A stretch of 59,508 nucleotides of DNA from Lentisphaeria bacterium (GCA_017503375.1 JAFVTF010000053.1:1-59508); one strand, 5' to 3'. Positions 16,830-26,583 are shown, counted from the stretch's first letter. The notes: generated by a model from the letters alone, not told the origin. Made by a program: numbers and translations.

Positions 16830-19481
16830 ATGGAACTGAAGAAGATTTTAAAGCTGAAAAAAGAGACGGAACCTGAAGTCAGTAAAAAAGCAGCTGAAAA
16901 TGCGGATCAATTGGAAGATACGGCTGCCGGAACTGAAGCACAGGCAGGTTCCGCCAATGTCAGTGTATGCCCGAAATGCGGGAAAGAGTTTGACCATACG
17001 GCAGAAGCAGCCTGCCCCCACTGCGGAATGGTCTATTCAGATTATACTGCAGCAGAAGACAATGATCTGCCACCCGGAACAGTTCTGAGCGGCTATGAAA
17101 TCATTCAGACCATCGGCTACGGAGGAATGGGAACCGTTTATCTGGCGGAACAGAAATCCATGCAGCGGAAAATTGCTTTGAAAATATTGAAGAATTCCGT
17201 TACCAAAGATGCCGCCTCTGTAGAACAATTCCTGAATGAAATCAGAAATACAGGTAAAATCCAGCATCCGAACATTGTGAACGCTTTCGATGCCGGCTGT
17301 GACAACGGAATTTATTTTCTGGCAATGAACTTCATCAGCGGGGACACGTTGGATACAATCATTCAGCGTGATGGTGCGCTGAATGAGATTACCGCATTGG
17401 AGTATGCCCTTCAAACAGCAGGAGCCCTTGAACATGTCTGGAGCAAATACCAGATGTATCACCGGGATATCAAACCCGGAAATATCATGATAGATGATGA
17501 GGGCAAGGCAATGCTGATGGATCTTGGAATTGCCCAGAAGCTGGATGAAGGAAAAGGGGAAGAGGAAAGTATTGAAGGTTCTCCCTATTACATGTCACCG
17601 GAACAGATTCAGGGAAAGAAACTGAATTGGACAACAGACTTGTATTCTCTGGGCGCGACACTTTATCAGGTGATTGTCGGCGTACCGCCTTATGATGACA
17701 AAACAATTGAAGATATTCTGAAAAAACATTGTCTTGCAGAATTTCCCGAACCGGCAGAAAGACAGCCCGGATGCAAGGTTTCCATTGAAACTGTTGCGCT
17801 TCTGAAAAAAATGATGAATAAGGCTCCCGAGAAACGTTTTGCCTCTTGGGGTGATTTTATCCGGGAACTCAAAGAGTTGATTGAGCTTTTGAAAGATCTT
17901 GAAGCCAATCCGGAAAAACGGATTCAGCATGATGCTGTTGCAATGGCAGAAGCCGCACGGGAAAAAATCAGAAAGAAAAAAGTAAAGGCTTCCATTATAA
18001 CGTTCAGTGTCGCAGCTGGAATCATTTTGCTTTTTGCAGCAGGATATTTTTATATCACGCTGAACAACAGGAGCAATGCTGAACTTTACAGACCGAATGG
18101 AAAAGAAGGAAAAAATCTGCTTGCAGAAGCATATACAAAGTTCCAGGCTGCCCCGGAATCCAAAGCAGAGTTGGATAAAACATTGAAAGCTGCGGAAAAC
18201 GCCGCAATGTCTCTTGGAGTCAGTGCTGATGTTTCCAAAGAAATTATGGATCAGGTAAGAACCTGCAGAACCTCATCAGAAACCTTCTATTCCAACTACT
18301 CTGATTTTGTCAGATTTTCCACACAGGAATACAAGAGCCGCAGTGAAAGAATCAACCGTAAAATTCAGGAATTGGAGCAGATCGAACGGCTTTCTCAGGA
18401 TGACTGCTACACATTGCGGGATTTGATCTCCAATCTCAAGAATTCTGTTGAACGTCAGAAACCGGTATTCAGCGCACATCAGAAACGGCTGAAAGAGATC
18501 AAGGCCTCTGTTGGTGTCATGCAGAAAGAACTGGATAAATTCTACGCAAAATTAAAGAAACAGAATGAAGCTGATGCAAAAAGAGCCGTTGACCAGAACG
18601 CGAGACTTCTGGAAGAACAGCGTCAGCAGGTTTTGAGAGAAACACAGAACGAACTGGCAGCCCAAGCGGCAAAGGTTAACAGTGAAGTTGCGCAGAGAGC
18701 TGCTCAGCAGCGGAAAGCGGAAGAAGCTCAAATTGCAAAGATCAGAGCTGCCGCAGCAAAGAAAGCTCCTGTGAAGAAAGTTCAGCCGACTGCAAAGGCT
18801 GTTGTGCTTTCAAAGGCTGATCTTGCAAAAATCAAACGGGAACAGACTCGTATCTATGATGAATTTATGCGGGATCATGCGCTTTTGGAATTCAAAAAAG
18901 CTGTCGATATCAAAATCAATCCTGATATTCTGAATTTCAACATCGCGCCCACAGATAAAGCAGCAAAAACGGAAATGAATAAACTTCAGAAAACGTATGA
19001 TGATTTCCATAAACAGTCCGTTATTGCCTTGAAATGCTGGAATCAACTGAATGATTTGACCAAAGGTAATATTTTCCAGGGGATGTCAGTCCGGACGACT
19101 GATGCAAATCGCGGAATCGGATCATTTAGCCTGCGTATTGATAAAATACAGAATGGAAATGTTTATTTTCTTGAATCCGGCAGTGTCCCGGTAAAATTCA
19201 TTGATCTTACAATGAAAGATAAAGAAAATATTGCAGAACGTCTGGCAAGAGTTAAGAGATTTGATATTACGGAAACCCGCACGTTCTATTTCTCCCTCGG
19301 ACTTTATAATCTTGCCTACAAAAACTGTCCGGATGAAGAACAGAAACAACTGGAAGCAAAAATCAAGGAAACTGTAAAATATCAGTGGAATCTTGCAAAG
19401 AAACGGAAAGATCTTCCCATGCAGTCACGGATGGAACGTGACTACAAGGGTGTTAAGGTCCTGAAAAGTATAATCAGATAA
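16830..19481 (+). CDS. Zinc-ribbon Ser/Thr protein kinase with membrane anchor and coiled coil
   Basis: An 883-residue protein. The ATG at 16830 follows AGGAG; an in-frame ATG 90 bp upstream lies inside the promoter and is rejected. A two-CxxC zinc ribbon (C47, C50, C62, C65) precedes a Hanks-type kinase domain (about 88-360). The kinase has the glycine loop GYGGMGTVYLAE, Lys118, HRDIKPGN (211-218), DLG in place of DFG (231-233) and an activation segment SPYYMSPEQ. One transmembrane helix (about 388-410) is followed by a long charged region rich in E, K, Q and A, predicted coiled coil. The C-terminal 200 residues are unrecognised. It is cotranscribed with a pseudopilin 12 bp downstream. It is likely an active kinase that senses or acts at the envelope; the target is unknown. 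Confidence 0.92.
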   Translation: MELKKILKLKKETEPEVSKKAAENADQLEDTAAGTEAQAGSANVSVCPKCGKEFDHTAEAACPHCGMVYSDYTAAEDNDLPPGTVLSGYEIIQTIGYGGMGTVYLAEQKSMQRKIALKILKNSVTKDAASVEQFLNEIRNTGKIQHPNIVNAFDAGCDNGIYFLAMNFISGDTLDTIIQRDGALNEITALEYALQTAGALEHVWSKYQMYHRDIKPGNIMIDDEGKAMLMDLGIAQKLDEGKGEEESIEGSPYYMSPEQIQGKKLNWTTDLYSLGATLYQVIVGVPPYDDKTIEDILKKHCLAEFPEPAERQPGCKVSIETVALLKKMMNKAPEKRFASWGDFIRELKELIELLKDLEANPEKRIQHDAVAMAEAAREKIRKKKVKASIITFSVAAGIILLFAAGYFYITLNNRSNAELYRPNGKEGKNLLAEAYTKFQAAPESKAELDKTLKAAENAAMSLGVSADVSKEIMDQVRTCRTSSETFYSNYSDFVRFSTQEYKSRSERINRKIQELEQIERLSQDDCYTLRDLISNLKNSVERQKPVFSAHQKRLKEIKASVGVMQKELDKFYAKLKKQNEADAKRAVDQNARLLEEQRQQVLRETQNELAAQAAKVNSEVAQRAAQQRKAEEAQIAKIRAAAAKKAPVKKVQPTAKAVVLSKADLAKIKREQTRIYDEFMRDHALLEFKKAVDIKINPDILNFNIAPTDKAAKTEMNKLQKTYDDFHKQSVIALKCWNQLNDLTKGNIFQGMSVRTTDANRGIGSFSLRIDKIQNGNVYFLESGSVPVKFIDLTMKDKENIAERLARVKRFDITETRTFYFSLGLYNLAYKNCPDEEQKQLEAKIKETVKYQWNLAKKRKDLPMQSRMERDYKGVKVLKSIIR

Positions 19482-19493
19482 GGAGGTATTATC

Positions 19494-20129
19494 ATGACAA
19501 GAACAAAACACTCATTTACATTGATAGAAATGCTGGCAGTGATCGCAATCATCGGGATTCTCGCCGGGTTGATTCTGCCTATGGTCGGCAGATCCAGGGA
19601 AAAAGCACGGGAAACTCAGGCTGCCGCAGGTGCAAACAGTATTGCTATGGCACTCAGAAACTTCAAAATGTCTTATCAGCAATTCCCCAAAGTCACCATT
19701 GATTACGATTCAACCAACGATATTTATACTCCGGTTGGCGGCGGCGGAAAAGATGATAGTTCATCCGGAACCAATCCAAACTATGATAAAATTATTTTTG
19801 CGCTTTCCGGAACCCTGCCCGGCGGCGGTAAAAATGATTCAGAACTGGTCACACTCCGCAACAAAAAGAAAACATCTTTCATTGAATTACCCGCAGAATA
19901 TTTGAAAGATAATAATGCGTTCTTTGCCAATCCCTGGGGAAGAAGATATTATATCGTTTATGCAAAACCCGGAAAATCTATCTTGAAATTCAACAGCCCA
20001 AAAAGTTCTGTCGAACTCAAAGTCGGTTCTGATGTGGCTGTTTTCTCTGAGGTGAATCCGAATACAAGAGAGTTCAAAGACGGTTCCAAGCTTGCGACCT
20101 CCTGGGGCGGAATCATCAACGTGAAATAA
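19494..20129 (+). CDS. Type II secretion/type IV pilin-like pseudopilin (GspG-like)
   Basis: A 211-residue protein with a short basic leader and the methylation motif SFTLIEMLAVIAIIGILAG, followed by GLILPMVGRSREKARETQAA. The position before Phe+1 is Ser rather than the usual Gly, which prepilin peptidase may tolerate less well. The rest shows GspG-type features: an early helix, glycine-rich loops and NPWGRRYYIVY. The ribosome site is AAGGAGG. It directly follows the kinase gene. In PVC bacteria such pseudopilins are numerous and their roles are often unclear. Confidence 0.88.
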   Translation: MTRTKHSFTLIEMLAVIAIIGILAGLILPMVGRSREKARETQAAAGANSIAMALRNFKMSYQQFPKVTIDYDSTNDIYTPVGGGGKDDSSSGTNPNYDKIIFALSGTLPGGGKNDSELVTLRNKKKTSFIELPAEYLKDNNAFFANPWGRRYYIVYAKPGKSILKFNSPKSSVELKVGSDVAVFSEVNPNTREFKDGSKLATSWGGIINVK

Positions 20130-20168
20130 GACTTGGTAAAAACTTTTTTTCAAAAGTCATTTGACAAA

Positions 20169-20226
20169 TCCCGCTTTCGGATGCAATGTATATACACATG
20201 CGTACGGGCGGGACTTTCCTTTTTTC
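20169..20226 (+). terminator. Possible terminator between the pseudopilin gene and topA
   Basis: TCCCGC (20169-20174) can pair with GCGGGA (20208-20213), followed by a T-rich stretch. The loop contains the 10-bp palindrome TGTATATACA. It could equally be a regulatory structure in the topA leader. Confidence 0.35.
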
Positions 20227-20266
20227 GACACTGCCTGTGCTGAACGGTTTAACAACAGGAATGAAT

Positions 20267-22795
20267 ATGAGCAAATTAGTAATAGTAGAGTCTCCTGCCA
20301 AAGCAAAGACCATCGGTAAGATGCTTGGAAAGGATTATATCATCAAGGCATCTTACGGACATATCCGTGATTTGCCCGAACGGGTTTTCGGGGTCGATAT
20401 CGAACATGGGTTCACTCCTCTTTATGAAGAATCAAAGACCCGCGGGAAAAATATCACTGATCTGAAGCAGACTGCCAAAAAAGTGGATGAAATATATCTT
20501 GCCCCTGACCCTGACCGCGAAGGGGAAGCAATTGCATGGCATTTGCATGAAGTGCTGGCAAAAGCCAACAAAAAGGCAAAATTTCACCGGGTGGCATTCC
20601 ACGAAATCACGAAAAATGCGATTGCCAAAGCATTTCAGGCACCCGGAAATATTGATATGAACCGTGTGGATGCGCAGCAGGCGCGCCGTGTGCTTGACCG
20701 GATCGTCGGTTATATGGTGAGTCCGCTTTTGTGGAGCCGGATCGAACGCGGGATCAGCGCAGGGCGTGTGCAGTCCGTTGCTCTGCGGATCGTCTGTGAG
20801 CGGGAACGTGAAATTCTCGCATTCATCCCCAAAGAATACTGGAATTTCAATGCGGTTTTCCACTCCTCCACAGCAGGAGATTATGCTGCAAAACTGTTCC
20901 GTATCAATGGTGAAAAATTTGAAGTCAATGCGAAGCCGGATGCGGATTATATAGCAACGGATGTCTGCGCTGTTCAGAATTGGAAAGTGGCAGATATTAA
21001 TACTCAACCGCGCAGAAGATACGCACCACCTCCGTTCATTACCAGTACGCTGCAGCAGGCGGCAAGTTCCGCTCTCGGATTTTCAGCAAGTTCCACCATG
21101 CGTATTGCCCAGCAGCTTTACGAAGGTATCGACATCGGAACAGGAACCGCAGGTTTGATTACCTATATGAGAACCGATGCGGTAAACATTGCAGATGAAG
21201 CCCGCAATGCCTGCCGTGATTTTATTCAGTTCAACTACGGTCCGGAATATGTTCCTGCAAAGCCGAACTTTTTCAAATCCAAGTCCACAGCACAGGCGGC
21301 ACACGAAGCGATCCGCCCCACAGACGTGAACCGGACACCGGAATCTTTGAAAGATTATCTTGATCCGAAGCAATATAAATTATACCGTTTGATCTGGCAG
21401 CGTTTTGTTGCGTGTCAGATGGCTCCTGCAGAACAGCTGCGGACAACGGTCACAACAGCCGGGTCTGCCAGAGATCAATATGAGTTCCGTTCTGTTGCTA
21501 CGGTAACGACTTTCCCCGGATTTCTGCGGATGTACAACATTCAGGAAGAAGGAGCAGCACAGGAAGAGGATGGCGACAATCCGGAAGTTCTCGGCAAGCT
21601 GAAGGTCGGATATCTCTGTACACTGGCAGATTTGCTTGCGGAACAGAAGTTCACTGAACCGCCCCCGCGCTTCTCCGAAGCAACGCTCATCAAGGAATTG
21701 GAATCCAACGGGATCGGACGCCCGTCCACTTATGCAACGATTGTCAATACCATTCAGGAACGTGCGTATGTGAACAAGGAAAAAGGAAAACTTATCCCGA
21801 CAGAGCTTGGGTTCAAGGTCAATGATTATCTGGTTCGGGCATTGCCGGTTCTGATGGAAACGGGTTTTACTGCAGATATGGAAACGAAACTGGACCAGGT
21901 GGAAGAAGGTTCTGTTCAGTGGACGAACATGATGCAGGAATTTTACGATCAGTTCTCCGGCTGGCTTTCCGATGCGAAACTGGAAGGTGCGCCGGAATCC
22001 GACAAAGCAGCGGCATTGATCAATTATCTTTCCGGAATCCGGAATTGGGATGCACCGGAAAAACGCGGCAACCGGACATACGATGATAAGAAATTCTTTA
22101 CCTCCATCCAGAAACAGCAGAAAGCAATTTCCGGAAAACAGTGGGAAGCATTGATGGCGTTCCTTGTGAAATATTCTGCCCAGTTGGGAGATGTTGAAAG
22201 TTTCTGCATGGCAAATGGAATCATGGATGATTTGGAAAAGACGCAGGCACGTTCTGAAGAGCTCCAGGCGAAACGTGCTGAAGCGGAAGCCCGGAAGATT
22301 GCGGCAGAAAATGCTCCTCCGCCGCCGCAGGCACAAGTGGATTTGATTGCCGCATTGGATCAGGTGGAATTCAATCCGCCGGAAAAACGCGGGGCAAGAG
22401 TTTACGATGACAAAAAATTCTTTACATCGCTGAAAGATCAGCTGAATGCCGGAAAAACTTTGTCGGATAAACAGATTGCGGCATTGGTCAAACTCGGGGC
22501 AAAATATAGCGGTTCCATTCCCGGATTTGCGAAAATGGCGGCGGCTTTCGGAATCAATGCGGCTCCTGAAGCGGCATCTGCGGCAGTTCCCGGAGCTCCG
22601 TCCGATGCAGATCGCATGCTTGATGCGATGTCCAAAATCACAAATTGGGCGGAACCGGTGAAACGCGGACGCCGTGTTTATGATGACAAAGAATTTTTCG
22701 ATTCTCTCATGAAACAGAAAAAATCCGGCAAGGTTCTCAGTATCAAGCAGGTTGAAGCATTGAAAAAACTTGCTGCGAAGTATGGGATTCAGTGA
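20267..22795 (+). CDS. topA: DNA topoisomerase I with an unusual C-terminus
   Basis: An 842-residue type IA topoisomerase that relaxes negative supercoils. The ATG at 20267 (MSKLVIVESPAKAKTIGKML) follows AGGA by 6 bp and starts at the Toprim domain, where E. coli TopA does. Toprim acidic residues are in LAPDPDREGEAIAWH. The catalytic Tyr300 is in ITYMRTDAVN. The core ends near residue 590. The usual Cys4 zinc fingers are absent. Instead there are three copies of a ~50-residue module with the pattern P-KRG-R-YDDK-FF-SL-Q, then LS-KQ-AL-KLAAKY, at about residues 592, 701 and 792. It heads a five-gene plus-strand run ending with gatB. Confidence 0.96.
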   Translation: MSKLVIVESPAKAKTIGKMLGKDYIIKASYGHIRDLPERVFGVDIEHGFTPLYEESKTRGKNITDLKQTAKKVDEIYLAPDPDREGEAIAWHLHEVLAKANKKAKFHRVAFHEITKNAIAKAFQAPGNIDMNRVDAQQARRVLDRIVGYMVSPLLWSRIERGISAGRVQSVALRIVCEREREILAFIPKEYWNFNAVFHSSTAGDYAAKLFRINGEKFEVNAKPDADYIATDVCAVQNWKVADINTQPRRRYAPPPFITSTLQQAASSALGFSASSTMRIAQQLYEGIDIGTGTAGLITYMRTDAVNIADEARNACRDFIQFNYGPEYVPAKPNFFKSKSTAQAAHEAIRPTDVNRTPESLKDYLDPKQYKLYRLIWQRFVACQMAPAEQLRTTVTTAGSARDQYEFRSVATVTTFPGFLRMYNIQEEGAAQEEDGDNPEVLGKLKVGYLCTLADLLAEQKFTEPPPRFSEATLIKELESNGIGRPSTYATIVNTIQERAYVNKEKGKLIPTELGFKVNDYLVRALPVLMETGFTADMETKLDQVEEGSVQWTNMMQEFYDQFSGWLSDAKLEGAPESDKAAALINYLSGIRNWDAPEKRGNRTYDDKKFFTSIQKQQKAISGKQWEALMAFLVKYSAQLGDVESFCMANGIMDDLEKTQARSEELQAKRAEAEARKIAAENAPPPPQAQVDLIAALDQVEFNPPEKRGARVYDDKKFFTSLKDQLNAGKTLSDKQIAALVKLGAKYSGSIPGFAKMAAAFGINAAPEAASAAVPGAPSDADRMLDAMSKITNWAEPVKRGRRVYDDKEFFDSLMKQKKSGKVLSIKQVEALKKLAAKYGIQ

Positions 22796-22811
22796 TTGCG
22801 GAGAGTGAATC

Positions 22812-23261
22812 ATGCGGAACATCATTTTGATTCTGGTTATTCTGTTCAGCTGTGAAATAGTTCAAGCGCAGCCGGTATCGGATGTGCAGGCTGTTTATGA
22901 GATGTTTGAAGCTCAGGGAATGAGAGAGCAGATGAATAAGATCATGCTTGTGATGCTTCAGAATCAGCTGACGGCAGTCCCTGAACTGAAAGAATATCAG
23001 AATGAGCTGATTCAGTTTTACGTGAAAAATATCAGTTATGATGTTTTGAAAAAGGATTTGGCGCGGATTTATCTGAAGCATTTTACGGTTGCGGAAATCC
23101 GTGAGATTACAAAATTCTACCGTTCAGCAGTCGGAAAGAAGATGAAAGACGTTTCAGCATCCGTACTGCTGGAGGCAAATGAACTTTCCCGTTCAAGAAT
23201 GGAAAAAGCCATTCCGGGATTTTTGCAGGAAATGCGGAAGAAAGGCAAAGTGAAACTATGA
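22812..23261 (+). CDS. Exported DUF2059 domain protein
   Basis: A 149-residue protein with a signal peptide (IILILVILFSCEIVQA) and one DUF2059 domain. Marks are IYLKHFTVAEIREITKFYRS and GKKMKDVSASVLLEA near the C-terminus. The family is periplasmic and of unknown function. The gene starts 17 bp after topA, and its stop overlaps the next start by 4 bp (ATGA). Confidence 0.85.
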   Translation: MRNIILILVILFSCEIVQAQPVSDVQAVYEMFEAQGMREQMNKIMLVMLQNQLTAVPELKEYQNELIQFYVKNISYDVLKKDLARIYLKHFTVAEIREITKFYRSAVGKKMKDVSASVLLEANELSRSRMEKAIPGFLQEMRKKGKVKL

Positions 23262-24028
23262 AAATATTTATCTGTGAATTGGCAAAGAAAGCCGGCGCGT
23301 TGGCTATGGAATATTTCAACGGGATCCGTCCGAATGAAGTCCATTCCAAAGCAACGGCCTCGGATTTGGTTTCCACAGCAGATGGAAATGTGGAACGTCT
23401 GATTATTGATACGATCCGTGCGAAATATCCGGATCACAATTTTTTCGGGGAAGAAACAGGGAAAAGCAATACCGGATCAGAATATTGCTGGGTGATCGAC
23501 CCCATTGACGGAACACAATGTTTTGTCAAAAAGCATGTTTATTTTTCCATTTCCATTGCTTTTCAGAAGAATGGCGAAACGATTGCCGGAGCGGTTTATG
23601 CGCCCGCATTGGATCAGTTGTTTTATGCGGAAAAAGGAAAAGGTGCGAGCCTGAACGGAGTCCCCATTCATGTTTCCGGCTGTACGGAACTGGAAGATGC
23701 CTCCTGCACCACTGGGTTTGCATGTTTGCGTGCGAAACTGAAACATAACGGTTTGCCGCTGTTCTGCGCACTGGTTCCGAATTTGCGGGATATCAAACGG
23801 TGCGGTTCTGCGGCATTGGACCTCTGCAATGTTGCCCGTGGAACATACGATGGATATTGGGAATATTGTTTGAATCTTTACGATGTAGCCGCCGGTGTTC
23901 TGATTGCTCAGGAAGCCGGAGCAGTTGTCAGTGACTATTATGGCGGAACGGAGTATCCGGGCAAAGGAATTACCGTTGCCAATCCGGTTCTGCAGGCGAA
24001 ACTGCTGGAATATACAAAGAATTTCTGA
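23258..24028 (+). CDS. Inositol monophosphatase family phosphatase
   Basis: A 256-residue protein with all the metal-site marks of the IMPase/FIG superfamily: FFGEETG (first Glu), the central WVIDPIDGTQCF (D-x-I-D-G-T) and the late LYDVAAGVLIAQEAGA (D-x-A-A). It hydrolyses small phosphate monoesters with Mg2+; candidates are inositol phosphate, histidinol phosphate or 3'-phosphoadenosine. The substrate cannot be chosen by eye. It is translationally coupled to the DUF2059 gene and followed 9 bp later by a DUF362 gene. Confidence 0.9.
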   Translation: MKIFICELAKKAGALAMEYFNGIRPNEVHSKATASDLVSTADGNVERLIIDTIRAKYPDHNFFGEETGKSNTGSEYCWVIDPIDGTQCFVKKHVYFSISIAFQKNGETIAGAVYAPALDQLFYAEKGKGASLNGVPIHVSGCTELEDASCTTGFACLRAKLKHNGLPLFCALVPNLRDIKRCGSAALDLCNVARGTYDGYWEYCLNLYDVAAGVLIAQEAGAVVSDYYGGTEYPGKGITVANPVLQAKLLEYTKNF

Positions 24029-24037
24029 GGTGAATAA

Positions 24038-25066
24038 ATGTCAAACGTCTATTTTATTCCTGCGGGAAGCTGTGTGAAAGAGGCATCTGTCCGTCTTCTG
24101 AAAACGATATTGGGAAAGGAACAGGTGGAACTTTCTGAGAGAATTCCGATCAAGGTCCATTTCGGAGAAAAAGGAAACCGGACCTATTTGAAAGCGGAGA
24201 CTTATGACGGTCTCATAGATTTTCTTCAGGAACAGGGAAAAGATTGCCGTTTTTCAGAAACCAGTGTTTTGTATGGCGGGGAACGGTTCAGCCGGGAAAA
24301 ACATTTGAAACTGGCGGAAAGCCACGGTTTTACCCGGATTCCGGTTGTGATTGAAGATGGTGCAAACGGGGAAGACTCTGTCAGCGTTCCGGTTGGGCTG
24401 AAACATTTCCAGAGCTGTTCTGTTGCCAAAGGACTTGCCGAAGCGGAACAGATCCTTGTCTGTTCCCATTTCAAAGGACACAAACTTGCCGGTTTTGGCG
24501 GAGCTGTGAAGCAGCTTTCCATGGGCTGTGCCGCAAAAGGCGGTAAAATGGCAATGCATTTGAGTGTGAAACCGAAGATTTTCAAACTGTTCTGCAAACA
24601 TTGCGGTCTGTGTGCCTCCCGCTGTCAGGTGAAAGCAATCACGATTACAGAAAAAACGGCTAGTATTGATCATAGCAAATGCATTGGCTGCGGAGCATGT
24701 TTTTCCATTTGCCGTCACCATGCGGTTTCGATTCTTTCTTTTGCCGGCTTGAAGAATATGCTGTTCAAGAGTGACAATTTCCGGGAAAAGCTGGTGGAAT
24801 ATGCGTATGCTGCCCACAAAGGAAAGAAAAATATCTATCTGAACTTTGCGATGTCTGTGACGAAAGGCTGTGACTGTGAACCTCTGCCGATGAGAGCATG
24901 CATTGAAGATATCGGGATTTTTGCATCTGTGGACCCTGTGGCTGTTGACCAAGCCTGTCTGGATGCAGCGGAGAAAGCCGGACGGAAGTTCAAAGGCGGA
25001 GAACAGCTTGCTTATGCTGAAAAAATCGGTTTAGGCAGCAGAAAATATGAATTGATTGAGATTTAA
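24038..25066 (+). CDS. DUF362 protein with two 4Fe-4S clusters
   Basis: A 342-residue protein. The N-terminal ~185 residues match DUF362 (IKVHFGEKGNRTYL, ILVCSHFKGHKLAGFGGAVKQLSMGCA). A ferredoxin insert follows with two CxxCxxCxxxC-type clusters, CKHCGLCASRC and CIGCGACFSIC. The C-terminal part continues DUF362 (DPVAVDQACLDAAEK). It is probably a cytoplasmic iron-sulphur redox protein; no substrate is established for the family. Confidence 0.9.
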   Translation: MSNVYFIPAGSCVKEASVRLLKTILGKEQVELSERIPIKVHFGEKGNRTYLKAETYDGLIDFLQEQGKDCRFSETSVLYGGERFSREKHLKLAESHGFTRIPVVIEDGANGEDSVSVPVGLKHFQSCSVAKGLAEAEQILVCSHFKGHKLAGFGGAVKQLSMGCAAKGGKMAMHLSVKPKIFKLFCKHCGLCASRCQVKAITITEKTASIDHSKCIGCGACFSICRHHAVSILSFAGLKNMLFKSDNFREKLVEYAYAAHKGKKNIYLNFAMSVTKGCDCEPLPMRACIEDIGIFASVDPVAVDQACLDAAEKAGRKFKGGEQLAYAEKIGLGSRKYELIEI

Positions 25067-25068
25067 TC

Positions 25069-25128
25069 ATGGAATCCGACTTGAAAAAAGCGGAAAATGA
25101 GAGTATCTTACCGGAATTGAGGAGATGA
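25069..25128 (+). CDS. Possible 19-residue leader ORF before gatB
   Basis: ATG at 25069 to TGA at 25126-25128 encodes MESDLKKAENESILPELRR. The last codons run through the GAGGAG ribosome site of gatB, so its translation could affect gatB initiation. No good ribosome site of its own is visible, so it may be chance. Confidence 0.2.
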   Translation: MESDLKKAENESILPELRR

Positions 25129-25134
25129 TCAAAT

Positions 25135-26583
25135 ATGAGTACACAATATGAAGCAGTAATCGGGCTGGAAGTCCATTGTCAGGTACTTACCGCCTCCAAA
25201 ATGTTCTGTACCTGTCCGAATGAATTCGGAGCGGAACCAAATACCAATGTCTGTCCTGTCTGTATGGGGCATCCCGGTGTTATGCCTGTTCCCAATAAAG
25301 AGGCGATCCGGAAGGCTGTTGCTGCAGGTTTGATGTGCGGCTGTTCCATTCCGAACAAAAGCAAATTTGACCGCAAGAGCTATTTTTATCCTGACATGCC
25401 CAAGAATTATCAGCTGACCCAGTATGATATGCCGTTCTGTGTGCAGGGGAAAATCCACATCAGCGGAAAAGGTTTTTCCGGAAATGAATTGCCGGATAAA
25501 TATATCGGCTTGACCCGTATCCACCTGGAAGAAGATGTGGCGAAATCCACCCACTTCGGAACGTCTACCGGAGTCGACTTCAACCGTGCAGGTGTTCCTC
25601 TTCTGGAAATCGTCAGCGAACCCGATATGCGGAGCGCTGATGAAGCATACGCCTATCTGACAGCTCTCAAGCAGATCATGCAGTACGGCGGAATCGGCAA
25701 CTGCGATATGGAAAAAGGACAGATGCGCTGCGATGTGAATATCTCCATCCGTCCTGTTGGCGAAACTGCATTCGGCACAAAAGTGGAATTGAAGAACCTG
25801 AACAGTTTCTCTGCAGTTCACCGTGCCATTGCATACGAAATCAAACGTCAGATCATCATGAAAGAATCCGGAGAACGGATCGTTCAGGAAACCCGCGGCT
25901 GGAACGATGATACCCGTGAATCCTATCTGATGCGTACCAAAGAAAACGCTGATGATTACCGTTACTTCCCGGAACCGGACTTGCTGCCTGTAAATTTCAC
26001 GGATGAAGAGATTGATGAAATCCGGAAAGGTCTGCCCGAACTTCCCGAAGCCCGCAGAAACCGTTTTGTCAATGATTATTCTCTGACACCTTACGATGCT
26101 CATGTTCTGACATTGGAACAGGATATTTCTGAATATTTTGATGCAGCGGCGAAATCCTCCAAGGCTCCGAAACTGGTTGCGAACTGGATCATTTCCGAAC
26201 TGCTCCGTCTGCTTTCCGAAGCCAAAATCACTGTGGCAGAATGCAAGATCAAACCGGAAATGCTGGCGGAAATGGTCAACATGATTGATTCCGGAGCAAT
26301 CAACGGAAAGATTGCCAAGGAAGTGTTTGCCGACATGTTTGAATCCGGAAAGAGTGCCGGAGATATTGTGAAGGAAAAAGGACTGGTTCAGGTTTCCGAT
26401 GAATCTGCGATTCTGGGATTTGTCCAGCAGGCAATTGCCGCCAATCCGGAACAGGTCAAACAGTTCAAGGAAGGAAAAACTGCTGTTCTGCAGTTCTTTG
26501 TCGGACAGGTCATGAAATCCAGCCGCGGCAAAGCGAATCCGAAATCAGTGATCAAACTTCTGCAGGAAGAACTTTCCCGCTGA
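25135..26583 (+). CDS. gatB: Asp/Glu-tRNA(Asn/Gln) amidotransferase subunit B
   Basis: A 482-residue protein starting YEAVIGLEVHCQVLTASKMF, the GatB signature. It continues with CMGHPGVMP, DRKSYFYPDMPKNYQLTQYD, RAGVPLLEIVSEPDMRS and the C-terminal YqeY-like tail that binds tRNA. GatB activates mischarged Glu-tRNA(Gln) or Asp-tRNA(Asn) and works with GatA and GatC, which are not in this window. The start follows GAGGAG by 10 bp. A strong terminator closes the run. Confidence 0.97.
   Translation: MSTQYEAVIGLEVHCQVLTASKMFCTCPNEFGAEPNTNVCPVCMGHPGVMPVPNKEAIRKAVAAGLMCGCSIPNKSKFDRKSYFYPDMPKNYQLTQYDMPFCVQGKIHISGKGFSGNELPDKYIGLTRIHLEEDVAKSTHFGTSTGVDFNRAGVPLLEIVSEPDMRSADEAYAYLTALKQIMQYGGIGNCDMEKGQMRCDVNISIRPVGETAFGTKVELKNLNSFSAVHRAIAYEIKRQIIMKESGERIVQETRGWNDDTRESYLMRTKENADDYRYFPEPDLLPVNFTDEEIDEIRKGLPELPEARRNRFVNDYSLTPYDAHVLTLEQDISEYFDAAAKSSKAPKLVANWIISELLRLLSEAKITVAECKIKPEMLAEMVNMIDSGAINGKIAKEVFADMFESGKSAGDIVKEKGLVQVSDESAILGFVQQAIAANPEQVKQFKEGKTAVLQFFVGQVMKSSRGKANPKSVIKLLQEELSR

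Noticed and set aside
20161..20194. TTGACA at 20161 as the topA promoter
   Set aside because: The nearest TATATA box is 22 bp away, too far for a normal spacer. A promoter here remains possible but unplaced.
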